Positions 36,219-45,657 of a DNA stretch of 64,000 nucleotides are shown one piece after another. Each line of letters opens with the position of its first letter. The stretch's first letter is position 1. The notes beneath the pieces were generated by a model. That model was given only the letters and a program-made list of their open reading frames with translations. It did no database searches and was not told where the DNA came from. The translations under genes and the position numbers were made by a program. Source of the stretch: Anaerolineae bacterium (GTDB taxonomy: Bacteria; Chloroflexota; Anaerolineae; Anaerolineales; UBA4823); assembly GCA_003327455.1 (NCBI GenBank), contig QOQU01000001.1, positions 186,001 to 250,000 of the forward strand, in the 5' to 3' direction.

Positions 36219-39200
36219 ATGCCGCATAACCGAATCATGAAAAGCAATTCCTCTTTCCAATCTATAGAGACCTGGTTCCGCACGGTGCTCTACAGTATTC
36301 ATGAGGCAGTCATCACAACCGACGCTGAAGGACATATCCTGGAGATGAACCCGCAAGCGGAACGGCTAACCGGCTGGTCGGAAAAAGAAGCCCGGGGAAA
36401 GCCTCTTGCAACGGTTTTTCGCATCCTCAATGAGGAAACCCGTCAGGAAATCGAAGATCCCGTGCAGCGAGTGTTGCGCGAAGGGGTGGTAGTCGGCCTG
36501 GCAAACCATACGCTCCTAATTGCTCGCGATGGACAGGAAATCCCGATTGCGGATAGCGCTGCGCCAATTCACAACGACAACGGGGAGGTTCTCGGGGTCG
36601 TGCTGGTATTTCGCGACCAGACACAGGAGAGAAAAGCCCAACGCGCAGTTGAAACGGCATGGCGTTTTGCCGAGGCTGTTGTCGAGACCGTGCGTAAGGC
36701 TTTGCTTATCCTGGATGCAGACCTGCGCGTGGTGAGCGCAAACCGCTCCTTTTACCGCCTCTTTCAGGTCACACCGCAAGAAACCATCGGATACTATCTC
36801 TATGAATTGGGCAACCGCCAGTGGGATATCCCTGCCTTGAGAAAATTATTGCAAGATATCCTGCCTCAAAACTCCCATTTTGACAATTTCGAAGTTGAGC
36901 ACACCTTTGAGAAAATCGGGCAGCGGGTGATGTTATTGAATGCCCGCCGCCTGCTTCTGGAGGCGAGTACGCCGCAATATATCTTACTTGCTATTCAGGA
37001 TATCACCGATCAAAAATCTGCCCAGAGAACTTTAGAAAAGATTGCCAGTCAGTATCGCTTGCTTTTCCAAAGCAATCCGATGCCGATGTGGATTTACGAT
37101 TTAGAAAGCCTGGCGTTTTTACTGGTCAATGAGGCCGCCCAGCGGCAGTACGGCTACAGCGAAGAGGAGTTCCTCAAACTCACTTTGAAAGACATTCGCC
37201 CTCCCGAAGATGTCCCCCGTCTGCTGGAGGATATCGCCAATACCTCGGCTACCCTGAATTTCGCTGGCGAATGGCGACACCGCAAAAAGGATGGGAGTGT
37301 GTTTCCAGTTGAGATCATCTCCTACCCAATTGAACACGAAGGGCGTCCGGCGCGCCTGGTCATGGCGCTTGACATCACTGAGCGCAAACGTGCTGAAGAA
37401 GCTCTGCGCTTGAGTGAAGAGCGCTACCATACCATCTCGGAGATGATCTCCGATTACGCCTATGCTTTCCGCGTTGAAGCCGATGGCAGTCTGGTGCGCG
37501 AATGGCTGGCGGGCGGTTTTGAACAGATCACCGGCTTCACACCCGAAGAGTCGCAGGCGCGCGGCGGCTGGCGGGCGTTGATTTATCCGTCGGATCTGCC
37601 GATTGCCAGACGAAGGTATGAAACCTTGCTATCGGGCGAAGCCGATGTGAGCGAGTTCCGCATTGTGCGCAAAGATGGACGCATTCGCTGGCTGCGCGAT
37701 CACGCCCGACCGATTTGGGATGAGCGCCTGGGGCGCGTGGTGCGCATCTATGGGGCAGCTGAGGATATTACCGAGCGCAAACTGCGCGAACTGGAACTGC
37801 AGGCGTTGGCGCAGATCAGTCGCGCACTTGGGAGAGAGGGCGACTTTGAAAGTTTAGCCGAGCATCTCATTCAGGCAACCCTCCTGGCGGTGCCGAGCGC
37901 TCAAAAGGGTAGTCTGGCGATCCGCGCCGATCCAACCCATCTGAAAGTCGTTGCTCTGGTGGGTTATCATGACCCGGCTGTGCGCAACCTGACATATTCT
38001 GTCGAATGGGGGTATGCCGGACGCTGTTTTCGCCTTCGAAAACCCCTCTTGATTGCCGATGTGGAACAGGATGGAGAACTCACTCAGGATGCAGCGGCAG
38101 CGACCATCGCCGAAGTCAGCGCCATCCGCAGCGCCGTAGCCGCTCCCCTCCAGGTTCACGAAAACGTCATGGGCGTTCTCTCTTTTGAATCCAATCAACC
38201 CAATGCCTTCACCGAGGAAGACTTGAATCTGCTGAATACCTTAGCGGGTACGTTAGCCCTGGTGCTGCACAACGTTCAACTCCATGAAGAAACCAATCGC
38301 TACCTGCGTCAGTTACAGGCTGTGCAGACGGTTGGCAAAGCATTGCTGGCTTCTCTGGATGTGCGTCTGGTATTCGAAGTATTGATCCAACAGGTGCTGA
38401 GCCAGCTTCATGCCGATGCAGCCGGTCTTTTGTTATTCAATCCCTATCTCCAAACCCTCGAATACGCCGCCTATAACGGATTTCATACCCGCACCTATGA
38501 AAAGACCTTTCTCTCCCTGACGACTTCCCTGGCAGGCAAAGCCGCCACCGAACGCCAGATTGTGACGATCAACGATTTGCGGGATCTCAGCCAGGGCTTT
38601 GCCCAAACCTTTCGGGAAGAAGGTTTTCAAACCTATGGGGCAGCGCCTCTGGTAGCCAAAGGAAAACTGAAAGGGGTGTTAGAGGTCTTCTATCGGCGCC
38701 CCTTCGCGCCGGATGCAGAATGGAAACGCCTGCTGGAGTTGCTTGCCGATCAGGCCGCCCTGGCAATTGATAATGCCGAGATGTTCGACGAACTGCGGCG
38801 CGCCAACTTAAAGCTCTCCCTGGCTTATGAGGCGACCATCGAGGGCTGGTCGAAAGCCCTTGAATTGCGCGATAAGGAAACCGAAGGACATACCTTGCGC
38901 GTAACCGAATTGACCCTGAAACTGGCAAACCGCCTGGGCGTTGACCCCGCCTTACTGCCACACATCCGCCGCGGCAGCATCTTACATGACATCGGGAAGC
39001 TTGCCATTCCGGATGCCATCCTGCTCAAACCTGGCCCGCTGAGCGAGGAGGAACGGGCGTTGATGCAACAGCACCCGCGCATTGCTTATGAAATGCTGTC
39101 GCCGATCGAATATCTGGCCCCAGCGCTGAACATCCCCTACTGTCACCACGAACGCTGGGATGGCAGCGGTTATCCGCGCCGTTTGAAAGGGGAAGAGATT

Positions 39201-39401
39201 CCGCTCGAGGCGCGCATCTTTGCCGTTGCCGATGTGTGGGATGCGCTGACCAGCGACCGCCCGTATCGGCGCGCCTGGAGCCGCGCCGAGGCGCTTGCTT
39301 ATCTCCGCCAGCAAGCGGGTAGACAATTTGATCCGCGCGTGGTTCAGGCGTTCTTAGAAATTTTGGAAGAAAATTGCGAGGCAGAGGAAAGCAATTCGTA
39401 G
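36219..39401 (+). CDS. Multi-PAS, dual-GAF HD-GYP signalling protein
   Basis: 1060 aa, no transmembrane segment. In order: four PAS domains (about 20-140, 150-260, 270-390, 400-520, e.g. GHILEMNPQAERLTGWSEKE and LVNEAAQRQYGYSEEEFLKL), two GAF domains (about 540-690 and 700-860) and an HD-GYP domain (about 880-1050). The HD-GYP part is intact: GHTLRVTELTLKLAN, SILHDIGKLAIPDAILLKPG (HD), HHERWDGSGYPRRLKGEEIP (GYP) and FAVADVWDALTSDRPYR. It should hydrolyse cyclic di-GMP in response to cytosolic signals (PAS/GAF ligands or redox). No GGDEF domain is present. ATG 36237 is an alternative start. Confidence 0.93.
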   Translation: MPHNRIMKSNSSFQSIETWFRTVLYSIHEAVITTDAEGHILEMNPQAERLTGWSEKEARGKPLATVFRILNEETRQEIEDPVQRVLREGVVVGLANHTLLIARDGQEIPIADSAAPIHNDNGEVLGVVLVFRDQTQERKAQRAVETAWRFAEAVVETVRKALLILDADLRVVSANRSFYRLFQVTPQETIGYYLYELGNRQWDIPALRKLLQDILPQNSHFDNFEVEHTFEKIGQRVMLLNARRLLLEASTPQYILLAIQDITDQKSAQRTLEKIASQYRLLFQSNPMPMWIYDLESLAFLLVNEAAQRQYGYSEEEFLKLTLKDIRPPEDVPRLLEDIANTSATLNFAGEWRHRKKDGSVFPVEIISYPIEHEGRPARLVMALDITERKRAEEALRLSEERYHTISEMISDYAYAFRVEADGSLVREWLAGGFEQITGFTPEESQARGGWRALIYPSDLPIARRRYETLLSGEADVSEFRIVRKDGRIRWLRDHARPIWDERLGRVVRIYGAAEDITERKLRELELQALAQISRALGREGDFESLAEHLIQATLLAVPSAQKGSLAIRADPTHLKVVALVGYHDPAVRNLTYSVEWGYAGRCFRLRKPLLIADVEQDGELTQDAAAATIAEVSAIRSAVAAPLQVHENVMGVLSFESNQPNAFTEEDLNLLNTLAGTLALVLHNVQLHEETNRYLRQLQAVQTVGKALLASLDVRLVFEVLIQQVLSQLHADAAGLLLFNPYLQTLEYAAYNGFHTRTYEKTFLSLTTSLAGKAATERQIVTINDLRDLSQGFAQTFREEGFQTYGAAPLVAKGKLKGVLEVFYRRPFAPDAEWKRLLELLADQAALAIDNAEMFDELRRANLKLSLAYEATIEGWSKALELRDKETEGHTLRVTELTLKLANRLGVDPALLPHIRRGSILHDIGKLAIPDAILLKPGPLSEEERALMQQHPRIAYEMLSPIEYLAPALNIPYCHHERWDGSGYPRRLKGEEIPLEARIFAVADVWDALTSDRPYRRAWSRAEALAYLRQQAGRQFDPRVVQAFLEILEENCEAEESNS

Positions 39402-39416
39402 CAAGGAAGCGCTCCA

Positions 39417-40577
39417 TTATTGCCGCGGCACTTCCTCCAGTTGCACCTGCACGGTCAGCAGGCGTCCATCTCGCCACACGACCACCGCAATCTTATCTCC
39501 GGGCTGGTAGCGGTAAAGAGCATTAATGTAGGAGTGGTCTTCATCCAGCTTCACCTCGCCGATCTGCACCAGAATATCGCCGCGGCGCAAGCCGGCTTTG
39601 CTTGCCGGACTATCGGCGAAGACCTGGGTGATGTACACTCCCCATTCGACGCCCAGGTTGTAGATGGCTGCCACGCGCGGCGTCACCAGTTGCCAGCGAA
39701 TGCCCAGGTACGGGCGCGCGACATATCCTTTCTGGATGATCTGCTCGGCCACTTCGCGGGCGGTGTTGATCGGAATCGCAAATCCCAGCCCTTCGGCAAT
39801 GGCTCCCGAACCGGTCGAGCGGACGATCAGGGTATTGATGCCGATCACCTGTCCGTCCAGATTGACCAGCGGTCCGCCGGAGTTGCCCTGATTGATGGCT
39901 GCGTCGGTCTGGATCAGGTTTTCGATCTGGTATCCCTGTCCGGTATCGATCGAACGACCGGTGGCGCTGATCACGCCGAGGGTAACGGTGTTGCGGAAAT
40001 CTCCCAGAGGCGAGCCAATGGCAATGACCATCTCTCCCGGTGTGACCAGATCAGAATTGCCCAGTTCCGCTACGGCTGGCGGAGAGGAATCAATTTTCAA
40101 TACGGCCAGGTCGGCGTAAATGTCTGTGCCAATCACCTGCGCCGCCTGCTGGCTGCCGTCGGACAGGATGACATTGACTTCCTCTACATCTTCGACCACA
40201 TGTTGATTGGTGAGTAAATAGCCGTCGGGTGAGATGAAAACCCCGCTGCCGCTCACTGTCTGATCGCCGGTAGGTCCAAAGAAGGTCATCTGACCGGGTA
40301 TCACGCCGACGACGGTCACAACCGCCGGGCTGACCTTTTGCACGGTCTGGATAATGCGCGATTGGGCTTCAGCCAGGTCCAGGGGTTGAGGGGAGCGATC
40401 GAATGCAGCAGGGGTTGGCAAAGCGGGGGTTGAGGAAGGCTGAGGCAGATTCAAGGTCACTCGTCCGCTTTCAACGGCACGCAAGACCAGAAAACTGCCC
40501 AGCCAGCCGCCCGCACACGCCGAAACAAAGGCGATAACCAGAATCAAAAGCGCAACGAGCAGGCGGTTAGTACTCAT
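39417..40577 (-). CDS. HtrA/DegP-family serine protease with PDZ domain
   Basis: 386 aa. One N-terminal membrane helix (LLVALLILVIAFVSACAGGW), then a Pro/Ser linker, a trypsin-like domain and one PDZ domain. Triad: GYLLTNQHVVEDVEEV (His), YADLAVLKID (Asp), QGNSGGPLVNLDG (Ser). PDZ: GVYITQVFADSPASKAGLRR followed by DILVQIGE. It degrades or refolds damaged proteins outside the cytoplasmic membrane. Its start overlaps the histidine kinase stop by 4 nt, placing it as output gene of a DUF2680-RR-HK-HtrA operon. Confidence 0.95.
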   Translation of the reverse strand: MSTNRLLVALLILVIAFVSACAGGWLGSFLVLRAVESGRVTLNLPQPSSTPALPTPAAFDRSPQPLDLAEAQSRIIQTVQKVSPAVVTVVGVIPGQMTFFGPTGDQTVSGSGVFISPDGYLLTNQHVVEDVEEVNVILSDGSQQAAQVIGTDIYADLAVLKIDSSPPAVAELGNSDLVTPGEMVIAIGSPLGDFRNTVTLGVISATGRSIDTGQGYQIENLIQTDAAINQGNSGGPLVNLDGQVIGINTLIVRSTGSGAIAEGLGFAIPINTAREVAEQIIQKGYVARPYLGIRWQLVTPRVAAIYNLGVEWGVYITQVFADSPASKAGLRRGDILVQIGEVKLDEDHSYINALYRYQPGDKIAVVVWRDGRLLTVQVQLEEVPRQ

Positions 40578-41947
40578 TCTTGTTTGGATTGCTCCTTGGG
40601 AAAGGTGATGGTGAAGGTCGTCCCTTCACCTGGGGCGCTCTGGACGGTGATGTTGCCACCCTGAATTTCGATCAACGACTTGACGATCGCCAGACCCAGG
40701 CCGGATTCGCCGTTTTGAGAGCGCGACGGATCGGCGCGGTAAAAGCGATCAAAGATGCGCGGCAGGTCCTCGGCGGCGATGCCAGCCCCGTTATCGCTCA
40801 CCTGCAGGATAACCTGGTGGGCATCCTGGGCAGCCCGCAGCCTGATCGTGCCGCCCGGAGAGGTGTAACGCAGGGCGTTCTGGATCAGGTTGTCCAACAC
40901 CTGAGCCATCCGTTCCGAATCCGCTCGAAGTGGAGCTAAAGGCTCCCGGGCTTCGACCAGCAGTTGAACCTGCTTCTGATCAGCCTGGATTTGGAAACGC
41001 GCCTGGGCGCGTTCGAGCATCGCTTTCGGATCGAGGGTTTGCAGGGCAAGCGGCAATTCTCCGGCGTCTGCCAGGGAAAGCAAACGCAGGTCGTCCACCA
41101 AACGGCTCAAATGTTGAGTTTCCTGGTGCAGGATTTGATAGACTTCCTCGCCTCCTTCGATCTTGCCGTCGCTGAGGGCTTCGGTATAGCCCTGGATCAC
41201 CGTGAGCGGCGAGCGCAAATCATGGGCGATATCAGCCGTCATCTGGCGGCGAGCCTGGATGGCGCTCTCCAACTGACGGCTCATCTGGTTAAACGCCTGT
41301 GCCAGTTCTCCCAACTCATCCCGACTGCGCACCTGCACCTGCCGCCCATATCTGCCCTGGGCGATGTCGAGGGCTGCGTTCTTCAACTCGTGGAGCGTGC
41401 GCGTCAATCCAAAAGCCAACAGGCTGCCCAGCAACAAAGCCAGGATGCTTGCTCCGACGGCACTGAACACCGTCGCACTGCGCACCGTGCGTAAGAAGCG
41501 TTCCTCGACCGAGCCAGGTTGGAGAGCCCTCTTCAAGGGAGGAATGACCACCCAACCCACGCGTTCACCGTTTAACTCCAGAGCAATGGCACGGCGCAAT
41601 TCTGCGCGGGAGAGTTGTTGGCCGATTTGTCCACCTTCGGAACTGTAAAGGACAACCCCCCGGACGTCTGCAAGGGTGAAGGGTTGTCTTTCCAGATCAA
41701 GGGCAGGGATGCCAAAAGGGAACGGGGAGGGTTCCAGTTGTTGCAGGGCGGTGTCAATGCCTTGCCATGAGCCGCGGCGCTGGTAAAAGAGCAGCAGCAG
41801 GCTCAGCAGCCGCTCTTGTTCGCGGTTAATCATGAATTGATCAAAGGCGGAGCGGGTGCGCTGCCAGATGATCAGCGAAACCATCAGCGAGCCGCTGATA
41901 CCGACCAGGAGAAAAGCAAGGATCAACTTGGTGGTGATGGAGCGCAT
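40574..41947 (-). CDS. Sensor histidine kinase with HAMP domain
   Basis: 457 aa. Two transmembrane segments (KLILAFLLVGISGSLMVSLI and VFSAVGASILALLLGSLLAF) bracket a 120-residue extracytoplasmic sensor. HAMP follows, then the H box MTADIAHDLRSPLTVIQGY, N box LDNLIQNALRYTSPGGT, G1 VSDNGAGIAAEDLPRIFDRF and G2 GLGLAIVKSLIEIQGG. It autophosphorylates on the H-box His and should pass phosphate to the response regulator encoded 12 nt upstream. The signal probably arises in the cell envelope, given the HtrA and DUF2680 genes in the operon. Confidence 0.96.
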   Translation of the reverse strand: MRSITTKLILAFLLVGISGSLMVSLIIWQRTRSAFDQFMINREQERLLSLLLLFYQRRGSWQGIDTALQQLEPSPFPFGIPALDLERQPFTLADVRGVVLYSSEGGQIGQQLSRAELRRAIALELNGERVGWVVIPPLKRALQPGSVEERFLRTVRSATVFSAVGASILALLLGSLLAFGLTRTLHELKNAALDIAQGRYGRQVQVRSRDELGELAQAFNQMSRQLESAIQARRQMTADIAHDLRSPLTVIQGYTEALSDGKIEGGEEVYQILHQETQHLSRLVDDLRLLSLADAGELPLALQTLDPKAMLERAQARFQIQADQKQVQLLVEAREPLAPLRADSERMAQVLDNLIQNALRYTSPGGTIRLRAAQDAHQVILQVSDNGAGIAAEDLPRIFDRFYRADPSRSQNGESGLGLAIVKSLIEIQGGNITVQSAPGEGTTFTITFPKEQSKQE

Positions 41948-41959
41948 TTCTCTTGCCGT

Positions 41960-42652
41960 TCACCTTTGGTCGGGGGCAAAGCGGTAACCCGCCCCATAGA
42001 CGGTTTCAATGTAACGCGGTTGGGAAGGGTCAGGTTCGATTTTGGCACGCAGGTTGCGGATATGCACATCAATGGTGCGTTCATATCCTTCGTAGGCCAC
42101 ACCCTGCAGACGTTCCAGCAGTTCCAGGCGGCTGAAGACCCGTCCCGGCGCTCCGATCAGGGTTGCCAGCAGGGTGAACTCGGTGGGAGTCAGATCGATG
42201 ATTTTTTCACCAACCCGCACAAAGTGTCCGCCCATATCCACCGTGATCTCGCCAGCGCGCAGGATTTGCGGGGGTTCCTGTTGAGCCTTTGCCATTCTCC
42301 GCAGCACGGCGCGCACGCGGGCAGCCAGCTCGCGCGGGCTGAAGGGTTTGACCACATAGTCATCGGCGCCGAGTTCCAAACCCAACACCTTGTCACTTTC
42401 CTCGACTTTGGCGGTCAGGACAATGACGGGGGTGGAGGATTCGCGACTGAAGGCCCGTAGAAACTCATAGCCATTCATCTCCGGCATCATCAGGTCCAAC
42501 AACACGACATCGGGTTTCTCATGGCGGGCGACATGAAGGGCTTCCTGACCATTGGCTGCCGTCACAACCTCAAAACCCTCTTGAGCAAAATAGGATTTGA
42601 GCAATTTGCGGATTTCGAGTTTATCATCGACAACCAGAATTTTCTTGGGCAT
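41960..42652 (-). CDS. OmpR/PhoB-family response regulator
   Basis: 230 aa. Receiver domain: KILVVDDKLEIRKLLKSYF (acidic pair), DVVLLDLMMPEMNGYEFLRA (phospho-Asp), VIVLTAKVEESD and DDYVVKPFSPRELAARVRAV. C-terminal winged helix: IDLTPTEFTLLATLIGAPGR, RTIDVHIRNLRAKIEPD and VYGAGYRF. It is the cognate partner of the kinase encoded just downstream, and a likely regulator of htrA and the DUF2680 gene. Confidence 0.97.
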   Translation of the reverse strand: MPKKILVVDDKLEIRKLLKSYFAQEGFEVVTAANGQEALHVARHEKPDVVLLDLMMPEMNGYEFLRAFSRESSTPVIVLTAKVEESDKVLGLELGADDYVVKPFSPRELAARVRAVLRRMAKAQQEPPQILRAGEITVDMGGHFVRVGEKIIDLTPTEFTLLATLIGAPGRVFSRLELLERLQGVAYEGYERTIDVHIRNLRAKIEPDPSQPRYIETVYGAGYRFAPDQR

Positions 42653-42768
42653 AGATCGATCCTGCTTTGATTATACCTGGAGGGTGGGTGAGTTTACAAA
42701 TCAGGTACGCTTGTCTGGGCAGAGCTTCCCTACGGCAAGTTAAAGGGATTGAACTTCTCAAGCCGTTG

Positions 42769-42796
42769 AGTAGGGCGGAGTTCTCTCCGCCCTACT
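42769..42796. repeat. GTAGGGC-type hairpin repeat
   Basis: AGTAGGGCGGAG (42769-42780), loop TTCT, and its reverse complement (42785-42796): a perfect 12-bp stem between the DUF2680 and response-regulator genes. No T-run follows on either strand. It shares the outer GTAGGGC with the element at 31574. Confidence 0.75.
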
Positions 42797-42847
42797 TCTT
42801 CGATAACCGACAGGGCGCGTAGGGCTGCAGGCAGACGACGGTGAGGA

Positions 42848-43603
42848 TTAGTGCCCCCAGCCTCCACCGCGGGGCGGGAAGAGGGGCATTCCCTCCCCAA
42901 AGCCTCCGAAGAAAGGCGGGAACGCAGAGCCTTCGCTGTCCGATTGAGATTGAAGTCGTTCCAGGATCAGGTCAGCCTGCGCCTGGGTGATCACGCCCTC
43001 TTCAACCGCTTTCTTAACCGCCGCTTCGAAGGCTGAACGCATGGCGTTGATAAAGTTCTGGTTGGCAAACAAGGCGCGCCGCGCTTTCATCAGATCAGCC
43101 TGCTCCTGCGTGAGGCGCCCATCTGCCACAGCCTGATCAATGGCGATTTGAACGGCTTCCTGACGGGCTTCATTCAGTTCTTCGACGCTGATGCCTAAAG
43201 CTTCTGCCAGCAGGGCATCCAGATTGATCCCATTCTGGCTGAGCCAGGCAAACAGGCGTCCACCCAGAGGAAAGCCGCGTTCACCCGAGCCGAATAACTC
43301 AGCCTGTTTTTCGGTGATCAGCCCTTCTTCAACGGCTTTCTGCAGGGCGGCTTCTTGAGCCTTTTGCTGGGCTGCCTGCAATTCCTCGACGCTGATCCCT
43401 AAGGCTTGAGCCAGCGCCTCACCGTCTTTGGCGAAGTCCGGCCCTTTTCCCAGTCGCCCGCCAAAGGGGCGCCCTCCACCCCAGGCAAGCGGGCTTGGAT
43501 CCTGCGCTTGAGCCCGGACGGAAGTATAGGTGAAAGCTCCAATACCCACAACGGCAAACATCGCAATCACCAGTGCGAGAATCAGGATTTTCTTTCGGTT
43601 CAT
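42848..43603 (-). CDS. Secreted DUF2680-like protein
   Basis: About 251 aa from ATG 43603 (start MNRKKILILALVIAMFAVVG gives a signal peptide and has AAGGAG upstream). The mature part consists of three helical repeats of the form 'ALGISVEEL...A...AV-x-(D/E)-G-x-(I/L)-T-x-(E/Q)-QA', typical of DUF2680/SHOCT-like secreted proteins: GLITEKQAELF, GRLTQEQADLM, GVITQAQADLI. The rest is Gly/Pro/Phe-rich. It heads the operon with a two-component system and HtrA, so it may be an envelope chaperone or sensor component (compare periplasmic CpxP/Spy in function only). No enzyme motif. Confidence 0.8.
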   Translation of the reverse strand: MNRKKILILALVIAMFAVVGIGAFTYTSVRAQAQDPSPLAWGGGRPFGGRLGKGPDFAKDGEALAQALGISVEELQAAQQKAQEAALQKAVEEGLITEKQAELFGSGERGFPLGGRLFAWLSQNGINLDALLAEALGISVEELNEARQEAVQIAIDQAVADGRLTQEQADLMKARRALFANQNFINAMRSAFEAAVKKAVEEGVITQAQADLILERLQSQSDSEGSAFPPFFGGFGEGMPLFPPRGGGWGH

Positions 43604-43862
43604 AGACACTCCTTCTTTCAACAGGGTTAGATGGTATCTCATTGGATTACACCCATAGGATAGCAAAAGAATATTTAGAAATTGTGAAGAGTGTATTTGG
43701 AAAAGTTGTTGTTTTGAGAACCGTTCAGGGCTGAATGAACTGAAGCGGGCGAAATCAGGGTTAAAGAGAGGTTGAATCTGTTAACGAATCTTGATACCCT
43801 CTGGCTCTAAAAATGCCGGATTATTGGTAAAATCCTTTCTGAGACAATCTCTGAAAGAAACG

Positions 43863-44696
43863 ATGCATATGAAAGATATTCAAATTTTATTGACCAATGA
43901 TGATGGCATTCGCTCGCCGGGTTTGTGGGCGGCGGCGAGCGCCTTGAGCGAAATTGGATTTGTGCATGTGGCTGCCCCGCGTGAACAGTATTCCGGGGCA
44001 GGGCGTTCGATGCCTTCGACTTCCGACGGCATTATTCAAGAACATATCATCCAGGTCAATGGACAGAACTGGAAGGTCTATTCTGTGGGCGGCACGCCAG
44101 CCCAAACGGTTTTGCATGCGGTGTTGGAAATCTTACCTCGCTGCCCCGATCTGGTGGTTTCGGGGATCAATTACGGCGAGAACCTCGGCACCGGCGTAAC
44201 CATCTCTGGCACGGTTGGAGCGGCGCTGGAAGGCGCCGCCTTAGGCATCCCCAGCCTGGCAATTTCCCTGGAGACCGAACCGCAATATCATCTCTCCTAT
44301 GCCACCCATATTGATTTCCGTGTGGCGGCGCATTTTGCCCAATACTTCAGCCGCCTGCTCTTATCCTGTACTTTGCCCTTCGATGTGGATGTATTAAAAG
44401 TGGATGTGCCGGCGAGCGCAACAGTGGATACCCCGTGGGAAATGTGTCGCCTTTCGCGCAAGAAGTATTATGAGCCCCTGCGCCCAAAACGGCGTTCCTG
44501 GAGTCAACCCGGGCGCCTGGAATATCGCCTGGCACGCGATGCCGGTGAACCGGTGGAAGGCACCGATGCCTATGTTATGCGGGTCAAACGCTGGGTGGCC
44601 GTTACCCCGCTTAGCCTGGATATGACCTCGCGGGTCGATATGGCGCAAGTCGAACAATGTTTACGTTCGGCGATCTCTGCCTCGGCGGCGCCTTAG
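43863..44696 (+). CDS. surE: SurE-family 5'/3'-nucleotidase
   Basis: About 277 aa from ATG 43863. Motifs: ILLTNDDGIRSPGLWAAASA (metal-binding DD), VAAPREQYSGAGRSMP (conserved Ser/Gly turn), VVSGINYGENLGTGVTISGT (conserved Asn) and VGAALEGAALGIPSLAIS. It dephosphorylates nucleoside 5'- or 3'-monophosphates with a divalent metal in the cytoplasm. The first in-frame ATG at 43791 would add a basic 24-residue tail absent from the family. The 3' end overlaps the convergent IMPase gene by 4 nt. Confidence 0.94.
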   Translation: MHMKDIQILLTNDDGIRSPGLWAAASALSEIGFVHVAAPREQYSGAGRSMPSTSDGIIQEHIIQVNGQNWKVYSVGGTPAQTVLHAVLEILPRCPDLVVSGINYGENLGTGVTISGTVGAALEGAALGIPSLAISLETEPQYHLSYATHIDFRVAAHFAQYFSRLLLSCTLPFDVDVLKVDVPASATVDTPWEMCRLSRKKYYEPLRPKRRSWSQPGRLEYRLARDAGEPVEGTDAYVMRVKRWVAVTPLSLDMTSRVDMAQVEQCLRSAISASAAP

Positions 44697-45502
44697 TCTC
44701 TGGTGAACCATTGTCGAAAATAGTCGCGCAGTTGGGCATAAATGGGAGGTGGCGCGGTCAGGATCGTCAGAGGCGGGGCCAGAAAATCCGCCTCGCCGTA
44801 TAGATTGGTAACGATGGCGCCCGCCTGCCGGGCGATTAACCCACCGGCGGCAACATCATAGGGAGCCACCTCATTTTCCCAGTAGCCGTCGAAGCGCCCG
44901 CAGGCAACGTAACAACAATCCAGCGCGGCCGACCCCAAACGACGCACGCCCTGGGTGAGCAAACTTAACCGCCCGTAGTGATCAAGATTGTTGTTTGGGT
45001 TCGTGCGGATGTTGTAAGGAAAGCCGGTGGTCAGCAGACAATGCCCTAAATCCTGAGTGGAAGAAGGTCGAATGGGTTTGCCGTTGAGCCAGGCGCCCTT
45101 GCCCGCTTCGGCGCTAAAGCATTCATCGCGCATTGGGTCATAGACCACCCCTAAAGCCAGTTCGCCTTTTTCCTGATAGGCGATCGAAACGCTGAAGAAC
45201 GGAATGCCATGGGCATAATTCACCGTCCCATCGAGGGGATCGATATACCAGACGTGGTCAGGATCGCCTTTCAGAGCCCCGCTTTCTTCAGCAATCACCC
45301 GATGTTCGGGGTAAGAATCCTTGATCTGGCGCAAGAGAAAGTTTTCCGAGCGCCGATCAACATCGGTCACCAAATCGATCGGGCCCTTGTAGTCAATTTG
45401 TAAATGATTGATTGCCCCTGGCAAAGGTTCATAGCTTTGACGCAAAATGATGCCCGCCTGGCGGGCAAGGTTTTCCAGTTCATCTAATGTTGGTGTTGCC
45501 AC
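44693..45502 (-). CDS. Inositol monophosphatase-family protein
   Basis: 269 aa. Metal-binding motifs: HRVIAEESGALKGDP (EE motif), WYIDPLDGTVNYAHGIPFFS (DPLDGT) and ENEVAPYDVAAGGLIARQAG (W/P-x-D-x-A-G). DLVTDVDRRSENFLLRQIKD is the family's N-terminal signature. It is a Mg2+-dependent, lithium-sensitive-type phosphatase. The substrate may be inositol-1-phosphate (for phospho-inositol lipids), fructose bisphosphate or PAP; this cannot be decided here. ATP/sulfur-cycle PAP hydrolysis would suit the sulfur genes nearby but is speculative. Confidence 0.92.
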   Translation of the reverse strand: MATPTLDELENLARQAGIILRQSYEPLPGAINHLQIDYKGPIDLVTDVDRRSENFLLRQIKDSYPEHRVIAEESGALKGDPDHVWYIDPLDGTVNYAHGIPFFSVSIAYQEKGELALGVVYDPMRDECFSAEAGKGAWLNGKPIRPSSTQDLGHCLLTTGFPYNIRTNPNNNLDHYGRLSLLTQGVRRLGSAALDCCYVACGRFDGYWENEVAPYDVAAGGLIARQAGAIVTNLYGEADFLAPPLTILTAPPPIYAQLRDYFRQWFTRD

Positions 45503-45657
45503 TGCAAATTGTCCGCTCCCGGAAATATCTTAGATTGAAAGCGCGTTTATTTTAACCCGAATCGAGGCAGACCGTTGAAACCTCCCAAAGTTTTTCCAAA
45601 GCGCAGTTCTGTGGCAGAAGCGAACCTTCGGGAGGTTGGATTTGCTTCTTGCGGATT

